Assembly: GCA_019918135.1 (NCBI GenBank)
Contig: WBZZ01001061.1
Coordinates: forward strand, 1-64,000
DNA from: Paulinella micropora
Taxonomy: Eukaryota; Cercozoa; Imbricatea; Euglyphida; Paulinellidae
DNA length: 64,000 nt
Direction: 5' to 3'
Within the stretch, counting starts at the first letter, position 1; every line of letters starts with the position of its first letter. Below the pieces are notes generated by a model, which did not search any database, had not been told where the DNA came from, and saw only the letters and a list, made by a program, of their open reading frames with translations. Made by a program: the position numbers and the translations under genes. Of this stretch, positions 9,219 through 18,602 are shown one piece after another.

Positions 9219-9901
9219 CCATGAGCAGGGAGGCGGTGGAAATGATGAGCGACCTCGTGTGCCCTGCGTGCGGCTTGTCTGCAGAATTTAATACAGTCAG
9301 CGTCAACCTGACCAGCACCAGCGCCGTCACGTTCGGGTTCGAGCCGCTGCACTACGGCCTGGACAACAACGAAGTTTACCTAGGACAACCGCAGCTGTAC
9401 AGCCGCGCCTTGCTGCGGGGCCTGGGCTTTTCCGAGAGCACCGATCCCGTCGTCATAGCCCAGGAACTAGCAGCGGCGCCCGACATTTCTCTCTTGTGTC
9501 CATCCATGGGGTACGTGCCGCACACGGTCACGCCCGAGTTCTGGGCGCAGGTCGGCGACGCGCTGGCAGTGCACCTGGCCAACCGCTTCCTGTACCACGC
9601 GTCCCCTCACAAAGCTCTGTACCTGTACATCGAGCCCGTGCCCTGGTCTCGGCTGGACTTCAACACCCCGCAGCGCACCCGCCAACTCTGGCAGGTCCTG
9701 ACGGCTCGCCTCAACTCGGCCCTTACCGGCACTCCCGTCATTGACGTCTCCCCCTTTTCGGAATCCGTGCCCGGGGCTTGCAGTGACGGTTTGCACTACT
9801 ACTCGCACTTCAGACGCTGGAATCCACAAGCTTGGGCCTCGGTTCAGTACATTTTTCAATACATCTTTTACTCGCTCGAAAATAAAGCAAACACTACCTG
9901 A
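9219..9901 (+). pseudogene. E gene, copy 2: C-terminal fragment only
   Basis: This fragment holds only the part of E from the GDS block (SMSREAVEMM) to the end (DGLHYY...) and is nearly identical to 6331-7011. It is joined at its 5' side directly to the Polinton-like fragment at 8439-9213. It marks the start of the second, shorter tandem unit (about 2.89 kb period against 6331). Confidence 0.8.
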
Positions 9902-10162
9902 AAAAGCTTAACCATATGCACTCGGGGGGAGGAAAAAAAACACGGGGACTGGGCTGGGGGGGGGGCGGAAGGGGAACCGTTGCGCCGTGCCGACATTTTG
10001 TTTTTGGGCTCCTTTCTTTCGCAAGGAGAGGAAGAGGGAGGGGGGGGGGCCGTAATTAAGGCCCCGCTCTTTTCTGCTGACTTTTTTTGTGTGTTTTTGC
10101 AAGCAAAAGTCAAAAAACTTGTACCTACCTTTTTTTTCCCATCTTCCCGCGCTGGAAAGCAC

Positions 10163-10663
10163 ATGACCCGAGCCCCGCTCTACCAGAGGATTGCCCGCCG
10201 GTGCCAGCGAGAGGCCGCGCAAGGTGACGGCCGGGCCCAGTCCTACCTTGGGCTCTTGTACTACGATGGCAAGGGCGTGGCCCAAGACTTTGCCCTGGCA
10301 GTGCAGTGGTATACCTTGGCAGCTACACAGGACTACGCGCGTGGCCAATACCTGCTCGCTGGCTGTTACCTAAACGGTAAGGGAGTGGCGGCGGACACTG
10401 CCAAAGCCCTGGAGTGGTACAAGGCTGCGGCCGCGCAGAACCACACCGGCGCCCTGCGGATGCTGGGCATTTTTTACTGTTGTGGCCGCGTCGTGGCCGA
10501 AGACCGCGCCACGGCCAGGGAGTGGTTTAAGCGAGCAGCCGCGCAGGGCGACGCCAGGTCCCTGCGGTGGCTCGCCGGGAAGAGCATGAAGCCCAGCACG
10601 CCAACCCCCGCGTCGTCATGCTCTGTCAAAACACTTGTCACGCTCCCGGGGCCATCATGCTAG
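10163..10663 (+). CDS. S gene, copy 2: Sel1-repeat protein
   Basis: A 166-residue copy with the same repeats as the S gene at 7274 and only isolated differences, for example a Cys in place of Gly near the C-terminus (ASSCSVKT). It lies 0.26 kb after the E fragment, with the same spacer, and converges on M copy 2. Confidence 0.85.
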   Translation: MTRAPLYQRIARRCQREAAQGDGRAQSYLGLLYYDGKGVAQDFALAVQWYTLAATQDYARGQYLLAGCYLNGKGVAADTAKALEWYKAAAAQNHTGALRMLGIFYCCGRVVAEDRATAREWFKRAAAQGDARSLRWLAGKSMKPSTPTPASSCSVKTLVTLPGPSC

Positions 10664-10726
10664 AACGTGTATTTTTATTAAAAAAGACTTTTTTAAAAAT
10701 CCAAAACTTCCGAGCCAGGCGCACGG
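10664..10726. terminator. A/T hairpin between S and M, copy 2
   Basis: Same layout as 7775-7838: an A/T-rich inverted repeat with AATAAA-type sequence on the minus strand. The A-tract differs in length by one base from copy 1, as expected for a homopolymer. Confidence 0.55.
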
Positions 10727-11284
10727 TCACGTACATTTGTGCGCGCTGGTAGCCGCGCGACCTGCCGCGTTGTTTGGTGACGACGGAGTGCGGAAAAGCC
10801 CCATGATACCAACTTGTTCTTTGCTGGGTTGTCCCGCGGGCGGTGACAGCTGCGCTGCCACATACAAGAGGCACAACAAGTCTCCAGCAGGCCCGACGTC
10901 TGGCAGCGTGGCGCGAACACTGGCAAAGCACGGCTGCCGTAGACCCTCCTGCGACACGTAGCGGAGCGTCACCGCGCCGTCCAGCGCCAAATTTACGAAC
11001 AACACTCCGCCCGTGTTACTCGGTGGTACGAGGGCTAGTAGTTCTTGCTGCAAGGGCCCGCCTACTATCCGGGCCGTGCGCATGAAGCGACGCAGGCGCT
11101 TGAACTGCCACACGTTATCGGATCCCTCTCGGCACCAGTTTCTGTGGCTTTGCTTCCAGTTGTCTCGCTGGCACTGCTTGCTGCAGTACGTCGCGAAATG
11201 GCACCGCCCACACTTGAGAAAGCGGGGCTGCTCTGGTTCCTGCTTGACCTGGCACCCGAAGCACCTCACCGTGTACCACACCAT
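10727..11284 (-). CDS. M gene, copy 2: MYND-type zinc-finger protein
   Basis: A 185-residue protein, identical in sequence to M copy 1 as far as I can compare, with intact CFGC, CGRC, YCSKQC and HRNWC ligand groups. Same neighbours: S on its 3' side, Polinton-like fragment on its 5' side. Confidence 0.85.
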   Translation of the reverse strand: MVWYTVRCFGCQVKQEPEQPRFLKCGRCHFATYCSKQCQRDNWKQSHRNWCREGSDNVWQFKRLRRFMRTARIVGGPLQQELLALVPPSNTGGVLFVNLALDGAVTLRYVSQEGLRQPCFASVRATLPDVGPAGDLLCLLYVAAQLSPPAGQPSKEQVGIMGLFRTPSSPNNAAGRAATSAHKCT

Positions 11285-11326
11285 GTGTGTGCCTCTCCAC
11301 GGTGTGTTTCCATCGCTATATTTTAA

Positions 11327-12045
11327 TTAACCGAGAAATTCCAAACAAATAACAATTCTTCCAGCTAGCAGGTCAGTTTCAATATTACCGCTGTCTGTTT
11401 TAAGCACTTTAAATGTGTATTGTCTGTCGGTCCAGCCTACTACACCCAAATTGTAGCTGAAATTGGAAATGTTCGCCGTGTTGCTGTCAGCGAATGTGCC
11501 GATAATGCCGATGCGGTCCATATAAAGGATTTTCGTTTTCGTTTCAGAAGAGTCATTCATATAGTGGATAAACTTAACATTCATTCTAGTTGGGGTAAAG
11601 CTCAATTGAATTTTTTGTCAAATGTCTTGCTACCATTAACTCCTCCTGGAAAATCATTACTTAGAAAAATAATCTGTTGGTATTTATAGTCTGTCATTGT
11701 GATACCCTCTATACTAATGCTCATAAACTTTTTATTAATTAATATTTCTGCTCGGACCGCTTGTGATTTCTATTCACGGGTTAGTGATAAAAAATGAAAG
11801 TTGTGTGTGGTGTATTCAAAAAGGAATAGAAACCAAATTTAAATGTGTTTTCATAAATAACGGAAATAATGATTGTCGTAGTTTTGATGAAGCTATTCCG
11901 CTAATCTGTGCTGGTGATGCTTCTTGGTATAAAACTCAGCTATATGAATGTTCACTTCTTTGAACTAGAAGGCGAAGGAAGGCAGATGCCAATGAGTAAG
12001 GTCAAAATACCTACATAAGTGTTGGCCGTTTCGCACTGAATGTTT
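11327..12045. mobile_element. Polinton-like element fragment, copy 2 (broken)
   Basis: Nearly identical to 8439-9157. It contains the small conserved protein fragment (minus), the Cys-rich secreted-type gene (plus) and the end of the two-helix membrane gene (minus). It stops at about 12,045, where it is fused to a Z-gene fragment in the opposite arrangement; this is the centre of the large inverted repeat. Confidence 0.8.
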
Positions 12046-12057
12046 TGGCCGTTTCCT

Positions 12058-13169
12058 GGCTCAAGCTGCGGTGCCCGGCGGGGCACACGCAGGACGAGTT
12101 CTACGGTACGCCCGAGATTCGCGGCTGGCACGGCGGCGGCTGGCAGTATTGGACGTGCTGCCAGTGCCGGCTGGCGCGCGTGTTCGGCGGGGTCGACGCG
12201 GTGTTTCTGTACCAGCAACGGCCCGCGTGGAGGAGCGCCGAGGCGTGGGCCGGCCTGGCGGGCAAGCGGCTGGAGCTGGAGTGCGACCTGCCCTGCTACG
12301 CCAGCCGTCCGCCAGCTGGCGCGGCCGCTTGCCTGAACTCGCTGTTGCAGGCCGCGAACGAGGTGGTGGCGTGCGGCGGCCGCCGCGACGCGCTGGACAA
12401 GCTGCAGGGCCTGATCGGGAAAGTGCGCATGCTGTCTGTCCCGGCCGACGCACGCGACGTGGAGCGCGCCAAACAACTTATGAGGCTGCTGCAGCTCGTG
12501 CGCGAGAACAAGGGCACGACGATCCGCTTCGGCAAGTACCGCGGGCTCGGCTGGCTCGCCTTGCTGCGCGACCCGACAGTGGGCTGGGCCGAACGGGCAC
12601 GGAAGCTGCCGCCGTGTTTTGGCGAAGCGCGCGGTCTCGCCGACTCGCTGGGCTGCGCGCTGCCGCCCTTGTCGCCGCTGACGCACGGCATTCGCGGCGA
12701 CGACACGCGCTACAAGGCCAGGGACAAGCTGTGCCGCTGGTTGCGCGAAAGAACCAAGGGCGGCCGGCTGTCGTGGGGCCCGCTGCAGGCGTCGCACGAG
12801 TTTACGAACCAGCACCGGGGCGTGCTCGGCAGCTACCCCGCGGACGGCGCCTTGTGGCTGCCGTTGATCAAGCCCGCAGTGCTGGCGCCCTGGCGGCTCT
12901 CGGACTTTGATAACTTGGACGAGAGCCTGGGCCACGCGGCGCCCGGCGGCATGCTTGACATCGTGGTGCTCGGGGCCCAGGGGCCATTGTTGGGCATTGT
13001 CTTGCGTTCAAAGTACAGGCCGGCGCAGCCACAGACAGTAGTGCGCGATTTCCCCGCGGGCTTCCAGCTGTTCGAGGTCGATGTGGGCTGGATGTGCCAG
13101 CAGGGCCGCGCGCCTCCAGCACAGCTGCAGCTCTTGCAGCGCAGTCCGCCAGTGCAGGCCCAGAGCTAG
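12058..13169 (+). pseudogene. Z gene, copy 2: C-terminal half only
   Basis: This copy starts inside the Z gene at the block reading WLKLRCPAGHTQDEFYG and continues to the normal Z stop, matching 19778-20888 almost base for base. The 5' half of Z is absent; upstream is the Polinton-like fragment. It includes the CCQC pair and the long C-terminal domain (FGKYRGLGWLALL..., WLPLIKPAVLAPWRLSDFD) whose function I do not recognise. Confidence 0.8.
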
Positions 13170-13390
13170 AAAAGGCACCGTTTTTCTTAAATGTTGGTTA
13201 AGATTTTTTAATTTCTTGTAAAAACAAAAAATCCGGATCCCGGTGAATTTCGCACCAAGCGCGCCAAAAGTACCGGCTACATTTGTGGCACCGCCGACCC
13301 AATTTCTTGGTGTTCGCCAGCGCGGTGCCGAGATTTTACGGACACTCGTATTTTGCCGCAAATTGCGGCACGCAAATAAATTTTTTTTTC
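13170..13390. repeat. Z-gene 3' flank with spacer repeat, inverted copy
   Basis: The reverse complement of 2096-2317. It has the A/T-rich Z 3' end, then CCGGTGAATTTCGCACCAAG, ACGGACACTCGTATTTTGCC and the dyad GCCGCAAATTGCGGC. No gene is seen. Confidence 0.6.
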
Positions 13391-13549
13391 GCAAAGGACA
13401 TTTCGGCAATCACTGTGTAGCGACAGAAAATTTTTAGGGAAAAAAAGGCGGGCGGGGAATTTTTTTGCACCTTTAATTTTTTCCCCGCCCGACAATCTCT
13501 CCCGAAAAATTTTCTCTGGCTACCTTTCAATTGCCGAAATGTCCTTTGC
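13391..13549. repeat. Foldback (MITE-like) repeat, copy 3
   Basis: About 159 bp, the reverse complement of the 1937-2095 copy. Arms GCAAAGGACATTTCGGCAAT and CAATTGCCGAAATGTCCTTTGC (trimmed) flank a G/C core. Confidence 0.85.
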
Positions 13550-13671
13550 AAAAAATTTTTTTTTCACTAGTTTCGGTTTTCCGGTGAATTTCGCGCCAAA
13601 GGTGAAAGATTCCGGGAGATACGGACACTCGTATTTTGCCGCAAATTGCGGCACACCACAGAAAATTTTTT
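13550..13671. repeat. Spacer repeat between foldback elements, inverted copy
   Basis: The reverse complement of 1814-1936, with TTTCGGTTTTCCGGTGAATT, ACGGACACTCGTATTTTGCC and the GCCGCAAATTGCGGC dyad. Confidence 0.65.
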
Positions 13672-13832
13672 TCGCGAAGGACATTTCGGCAATCACTGTG
13701 TAGCGACAGAAAATTTTTAGGGAAAAAAAGGCGGGCGGGGAATTTTTTTGCACCTTTAATTTTTTCCCCGCCCGACAATCTCTCCCGAAAAATTTTCTCT
13801 GGCTACCTTTCAATTGCCGAAATGTCCTTTGC
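13672..13832. repeat. Foldback (MITE-like) repeat, copy 4, at the Polinton fragment boundary
   Basis: About 161 bp starting TCGCGAAGGACATTTCGG and ending CCGAAATGTCCTTTGC. Its right end is the exact boundary with the Polinton-like fragment: the membrane-protein gene begins immediately and lacks its own 5' end. The foldback element therefore either inserted into that gene or served as the recombination point that joined the two DNAs. Confidence 0.8.
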
Positions 13833-14788
13833 CCGTACAACACGCAGAGTCATAGAAGTAGATGGAGGCGAACTCACACCAGAGTTGAAGAACCGTGTGA
13901 TTGATGTCCAAATTAAACAGGAAGAAAAGAAATTAGACCACGAATACGAAGACAACTGGGACTGTTGTATGTCTAAGCGAAAAACCGACAGCAGACTTAT
14001 CAAATACTTATTTCAAATGGGTATAATTATCGCGATTATAACCCTTTGTATCGTGAGGTTATCTGAAAAAAACATTCAGTGCGAAACGGCCAACACTTAT
14101 GTAGGTATTTTGACCTTACTCATTGGCATCTGCCTTCCTTCGCCTTCTAGTTCAAAGAAGTGAACATTCATATAGCTGAGTTTTATACCAAGAAGCATCA
14201 CCAGCACAGATTAGCGGAATAGCTTCATCAAAACTACGACAATCATTATTTCCGTTATTTATGAAAACACATTTAAATTTGGTTTCTATTCCTTTTTGAA
14301 TACACCACACACAACTTTCATTTTTTATCACTAACCCGTGAATAGAAATCACAAGCGGTCCGAGCAGAAATATTAATTAATAAAAAGTTTATGAGCATTA
14401 GTATAGAGGGTATCACAATGACAGACTATAAATACCAACAGATTATTTTTCTAAGTAATGATTTTCCAGGAGGAGTTAATGGTAGCAAGACATTTGACAA
14501 AAAATTCAATTGAGCTTTACCCCAACTAGAATGAATGTTAAGTTTATCCACTATATGAATGACTCTTCTGAAACGAAAACGAAAATCCTTTATATGGACC
14601 GCATCGGCATTATCGGCACATTCGCTGACAGCAACACGGCGAACATTTCCAATTTCAGCTACAATTTGGGTGTAGTAGGCTGGACCGACAGACAATACAC
14701 ATTTAAAGTGCTTAAAACAGACAGCGGTAATATTGAAACTGACCTGCTAGCTGGAAGAATTGTTATTTGTTTGGAATTTCTCGGTTAA
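13833..14788. mobile_element. Polinton-like element fragment, copy 3 (three small genes, broken)
   Basis: The most complete cassette-borne fragment. It carries the two-helix membrane protein gene from its N-terminal third to its stop (plus, to 14163), the Cys-rich secreted-type gene (minus, about 14152-14400), and the small conserved protein gene (plus, about 14418-14788). The first two converge and nearly touch, without the hairpin module found at the same place in element 1. It is broken in one or two places. M copy 3 follows after 42 bp. Confidence 0.8.
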
Positions 14789-14830
14789 TTAAAATATAGC
14801 GATGGAAACACACCGTGGAGAGGCACACAC

Positions 14831-15388
14831 ATGGTGTGGTACACGGTGAGGTGCTTCGGGTGCCAGGTCAAGCAGGAACCAGAGCAGCCCCGCTTTCTCA
14901 AGTGTGGGCGGTGCCATTTCGCGACGTACTGCAGCAAGCAGTGCCAGCGAGACAACTGGAAGCAAAGCCACAGAAACTGGTGCCGAGAGGGATCCGATAA
15001 CGTGTGGCAGTTCAAGCGCCTGCGTCGCTTCATGCGCACGGCCCGGATAGTAGGCGGGCCCTTGCAGCAAGAACTACTAGCCCTCGTACCACCGAGTAAC
15101 ACGGGCGGAGTGTTGTTCGTAAATTTGGCGCTGGACGGCGCGGTGACGCTCCGCTACGTGTCGCAGGAGGGTCTACGGCAGCCGTGCTTTGCCAGTGTTC
15201 GCGCCACGCTGCCAGACGTCGGGCCTGCTGGAGACTTGTTGTGCCTCTTGTATGTGGCAGCGCAGCTGTCACCGCCCGCGGGACAACCCAGCAAAGAACA
15301 AGTTGGTATCATGGGGCTTTTCCGCACTCCGTCGTCACCAAACAACGCGGCAGGTCGCGCGGCTACCAGCGCGCACAAATGTACGTGA
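14831..15388 (+). CDS. M gene, copy 3: MYND-type zinc-finger protein
   Basis: A 185-residue copy on the plus strand with the full MYND ligand set and the same start context after TTAATTAAAATATAGCG, a TATA-like stretch at the composition boundary. No difference from the other M copies was noticed in the protein. Confidence 0.85.
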   Translation: MVWYTVRCFGCQVKQEPEQPRFLKCGRCHFATYCSKQCQRDNWKQSHRNWCREGSDNVWQFKRLRRFMRTARIVGGPLQQELLALVPPSNTGGVLFVNLALDGAVTLRYVSQEGLRQPCFASVRATLPDVGPAGDLLCLLYVAAQLSPPAGQPSKEQVGIMGLFRTPSSPNNAAGRAATSAHKCT

Positions 15389-15452
15389 CCGTGCGCCTGG
15401 CTCGGAAGTTTTGGATTTTTAAAAAAGTCTTTTTTTAATAAAAATACACGTT
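15389..15452. terminator. A/T hairpin between M and S, copy 3
   Basis: Contains ATTTTTAAAAAAGTCTTTTT followed by TTAATAAAAATAC, giving an A/T hairpin and a plus-strand AATAAA for M. The layout matches the other three M/S junctions. Confidence 0.6.
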
Positions 15453-15953
15453 CTAGCATGATGGCCCCGGGAGCGTGACAAGTGTTTTGACAGAGCCTGA
15501 CGACGCGGGGGTTGGCGTGCTGGGCTTCATGCTCTTCCCGGCGAGCCACCGCAGGGACCTGGCGTCGCCCTGCGCGGCTGCTCGCTTAAACCACTCCCTG
15601 GCCGTGGCGCGGTCTTCGGCCACGACGCGGCCACAACAGTAAAAAATGCCGAGCATCCGCAGGGCGCCGGTGTGGTTCTGCGCGGCCGCAGCCTTGTACC
15701 ACTCCAGGGCTTTGGCAGTGTCCGCCGCCACTCCCTTACCGTTTAGGTAACAGCCAGCGAGCAGGTATTGGCCACGCGCGTAGTCCTGTGTAGCTGCCAA
15801 GGTATACCACTGCACTGCCAGGGCAAAGTCTTGGGCCACGCCCTTGCCATCGTAGTACAAGAGCCCAAGGTAGGACTGGGCCCGGACGTCACCTTGCGCG
15901 GCCTCTCGCTGGCACCGGCGGGCAATCCTCTGGTAGAGCGGGGCTCGGGTCAT
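15453..15953 (-). CDS. S gene, copy 3: Sel1-repeat protein
   Basis: A 166-residue Sel1-repeat protein. It differs from copy 1 by a Val in place of Gly in the first repeat (QGDVRAQSYL). It lies between convergent M copy 3 and upstream E copy 3, with the G/C-tract spacer at 15954-16213. Confidence 0.85.
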   Translation of the reverse strand: MTRAPLYQRIARRCQREAAQGDVRAQSYLGLLYYDGKGVAQDFALAVQWYTLAATQDYARGQYLLAGCYLNGKGVAADTAKALEWYKAAAAQNHTGALRMLGIFYCCGRVVAEDRATAREWFKRAAAQGDARSLRWLAGKSMKPSTPTPASSGSVKTLVTLPGPSC

Positions 15954-16213
15954 GTGCTTTCCAGCGCGGGAAGATGGGAAAAAAAAGGTAGGTACAAGTT
16001 TTTTGACTTTTGCTTGCAAAAACACACAAAAAAAGTCAGCAGAAAAGAGCGGGGCCTTAATTACGGGCCCCCCCCCTCCCTCTTCCTCTCCTTGCGAAAG
16101 AAAGGAGCCCAAAAACAAAATGTCGGCACGGCGCAACGGTTCCCCTTCCGCCCCCCCCCAGCCCAGTCCCCGTGTTTTTTTTCCTCCCCCCGAGTGCCTA
16201 TGGTTAAGCTTTT

Positions 16214-18208
16214 TCAGGTAGTGTTTGCTTTATTTTCGAGCGAGTAAAAGATGTATTGAAAAATGTACTGAACCGAGGCCCAAGCTTGTGGATTCCAGCG
16301 TCTGAAGTGCGAGTAGTAGTGCAAACCGTCACTGCAAGCCCCGGGCACGGATTCCGAAAAGGGGGAGACGTCAATGACGGGAGTGCCGGTAAGGGCCGAG
16401 TTGAGGCGAGCCGTCAGGACCTGCCAGAGTTGGCGGGTGCGCTGCGGGGTGTTGAAGTCCAGCCGAGACCAGGGCACGGGCTCGATGTACAGGTACAGAG
16501 CTTTGTGAGGGGACGCGTGGTACAGGAAGCGGTTGGCCAGGTGCACTGCCAGCGCGTCGCCGACCTGCGCCCAGAACTCGGGCGTGACCGTGTGCGGCAC
16601 GTACCCCATGGATGGACACAAGAGAGAAATGTCGGGCGCCGCTGCTAGTTCCTGGGCTATGACGACGGGATCGGTGCTCTCGGAAAAGCCCAGGCCCCGC
16701 AGCAAGGCGCGGCTGTACAGCTGCGGTTGTCCTAGGTAAACTTCGTTGTTGTCCAGGCCGTAGTGCAGCGGCTCGAACCCGAACGTGACGGCGCTGGTGC
16801 TGGTCAGGTTGACGCTGACTGTATTAAATTCTGCAGACAAGCCGCACGCAGGGCACACGAGGTCGCTCATCATTTCCACCGCCTCCCTGCTCATGGAGTC
16901 GCCAAAGGCAACCAATTTGCGCACGCGGTAGTGCGCCAGGCGCTTCAGGATCTCGTCCGCGCTGAGCTCGGGCAAGCCGCCCGAACAGGACCGCGGCTCC
17001 CAACGCAGCTCGCGGGGCGTCAGCGCGCCGAATTCGTACAGGACGTCCTTGCCCGGCTGCTCCGCCGGCCCCGCGGCCGGCCGGCGGTAGAGGCCCGCCA
17101 GCAGGGCCTCCGGCGGCACGTCCGAGCAGGGGAGCGGCGGCGACGACACCTGCGGCGGCACGCTGACGGTTATTAGGCGCAGCCTGCGGGGCACCAGCGC
17201 CGTTTGCTCGAGCGCCCCGCCGTGATTGAGGTGCGGCCACACGTTGATGGGGTACGGCGCGCCCAGCGGCTCCTGGCTCACACCGCCCCAGTGGTACGTG
17301 GTGCACCTGCGGCTGCAGCCCTCGCGGGTGTTGGCCAGCGTGTCCGGCCCGCCCCAATAGCTCGTGAACCAGGACGAGTCCTACCGGGGCGAGGCGTGGC
17401 CGTAGTAATTGACTAGGTGGACGGCGAGCGTGTAGTTGAAGACGCCGCCGCGGCCATCGAGCCCGAGCCCCGCAAAGCGCGCCGCTAGCCGGTAACCCCG
17501 GAGCGTAGCATTGAAGGGCAGCACGACCAGACCGGCAATCTGTTCCGGGTTGTACAGAGCGGCGAAAAAGTGGGCTTGCTCGGAGGGCCCCCCCCGCCGG
17601 CGCACCACAAGCGGTAGGGTGCCGTCCGCGGCCAAGGCCAGGCTGCCAGCCTCGTCGGGTCTGGCCTGGCCAACAAGATGCAGTGTGAAATCGTGCGGCG
17701 CGGGCACCCCGTGCAGCAGCAAGGGCTCGCAAGCCATGGTCGGCAAGGGGCACCGGTCGTAAACCCTGTCCAGGACCAGGCGGTGGATCACGACCCCCCC
17801 GCTGGGCGCCGGCAGGCGGTCGGCTTGTGTGCCACACAGGGTTTGGCCGGGCCAGTCCGGGGCCGCCACGTTGTTTTGGCCGCCCGTTGTGCTCAAGACG
17901 AACGTGTAGTTGTCAAAGGAATGGTCGGGCTTGAAGTTGCCGACATAGCTAGTAGGCGGTTGGGTGTGTTTAGTGGGGACGCGTGGGGACAAGGGCACGA
18001 CGGCCCTGCGCCTTCGCGTGTGGTTGTAGAAGAAGGTTTCCAGGTACACCGTGAGTCTTGGCACGTCCGCGCGGCCGCCCGGCCGCGCGCACAGCACGAA
18101 GCGAAGATTTCTGCAGCGTTCCAGGTGCAGCTCGCCGCCGCAGAGCTGCCAGCCTGAGATATCAGCAACTAGTACATGCACCAGGCCAAGGGCCCAGAAG
18201 CACTGCAT
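16214..18208 (-). pseudogene. E gene, copy 3: secreted GDS/PC-esterase-like protein (interrupted)
   Basis: Same gene as 4993-7011, inverted. The start at 18208 gives the signal-peptide-like MQCFWALGLVHVLVADISG. The N-terminal region has sequons (NHT, NYT) and paired Cys; the C-terminal region keeps GDSMSRE and DGLHYY. It is interrupted in the middle, with about one or two breaks, like the other long copies. It diverges from Z copy 3 across 18209-18602. Confidence 0.7.
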
Positions 18209-18602
18209 GGTGATTGTGGGGGAGGGGGGTGTGATTTTGGCCAGCTGGCAGGGGGGGGGCCGGCTCCGCCCTCTCTCCCCCCCCCCCATTTCCCCGGACA
18301 CGCCTGCAAAGGTATGAAGGAAAGGGCGGGTGGGGAGAGGGGGGGGGCCGCGGAGCCGGCCCCCCCCCCTTCCTGAAGCAGGCGCACTTCACACGCACTT
18401 TCTCGCTCCAAGAGAGAAACAAAAAAAGACCGGAATTCCTACTCTCGCCCTCCCCTCCTTTGCAGGGGGGCCAAGGCAAAAAACACAAGCACTGCTTACA
18501 TTTCCTCCCCCGGTCTCCTTTCTCTTCTCCCTCTTCTGCCCAGGACCTCCCCCCTGGCAAAAAAGCCGTCGCCGAACTGCTTGTGGGGGTTGTTGTTTTG
18601 CA
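18209..18602. promoter_or_regulatory. Divergent E/Z promoter region, second copy
   Basis: The reverse complement of 4603-4992 with the same G/C runs and inverted GGGCCGGCTCCGC / GCGGAGCCGGCCC pair. The homopolymer lengths vary slightly between copies, as expected for slippage. Confidence 0.6.
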
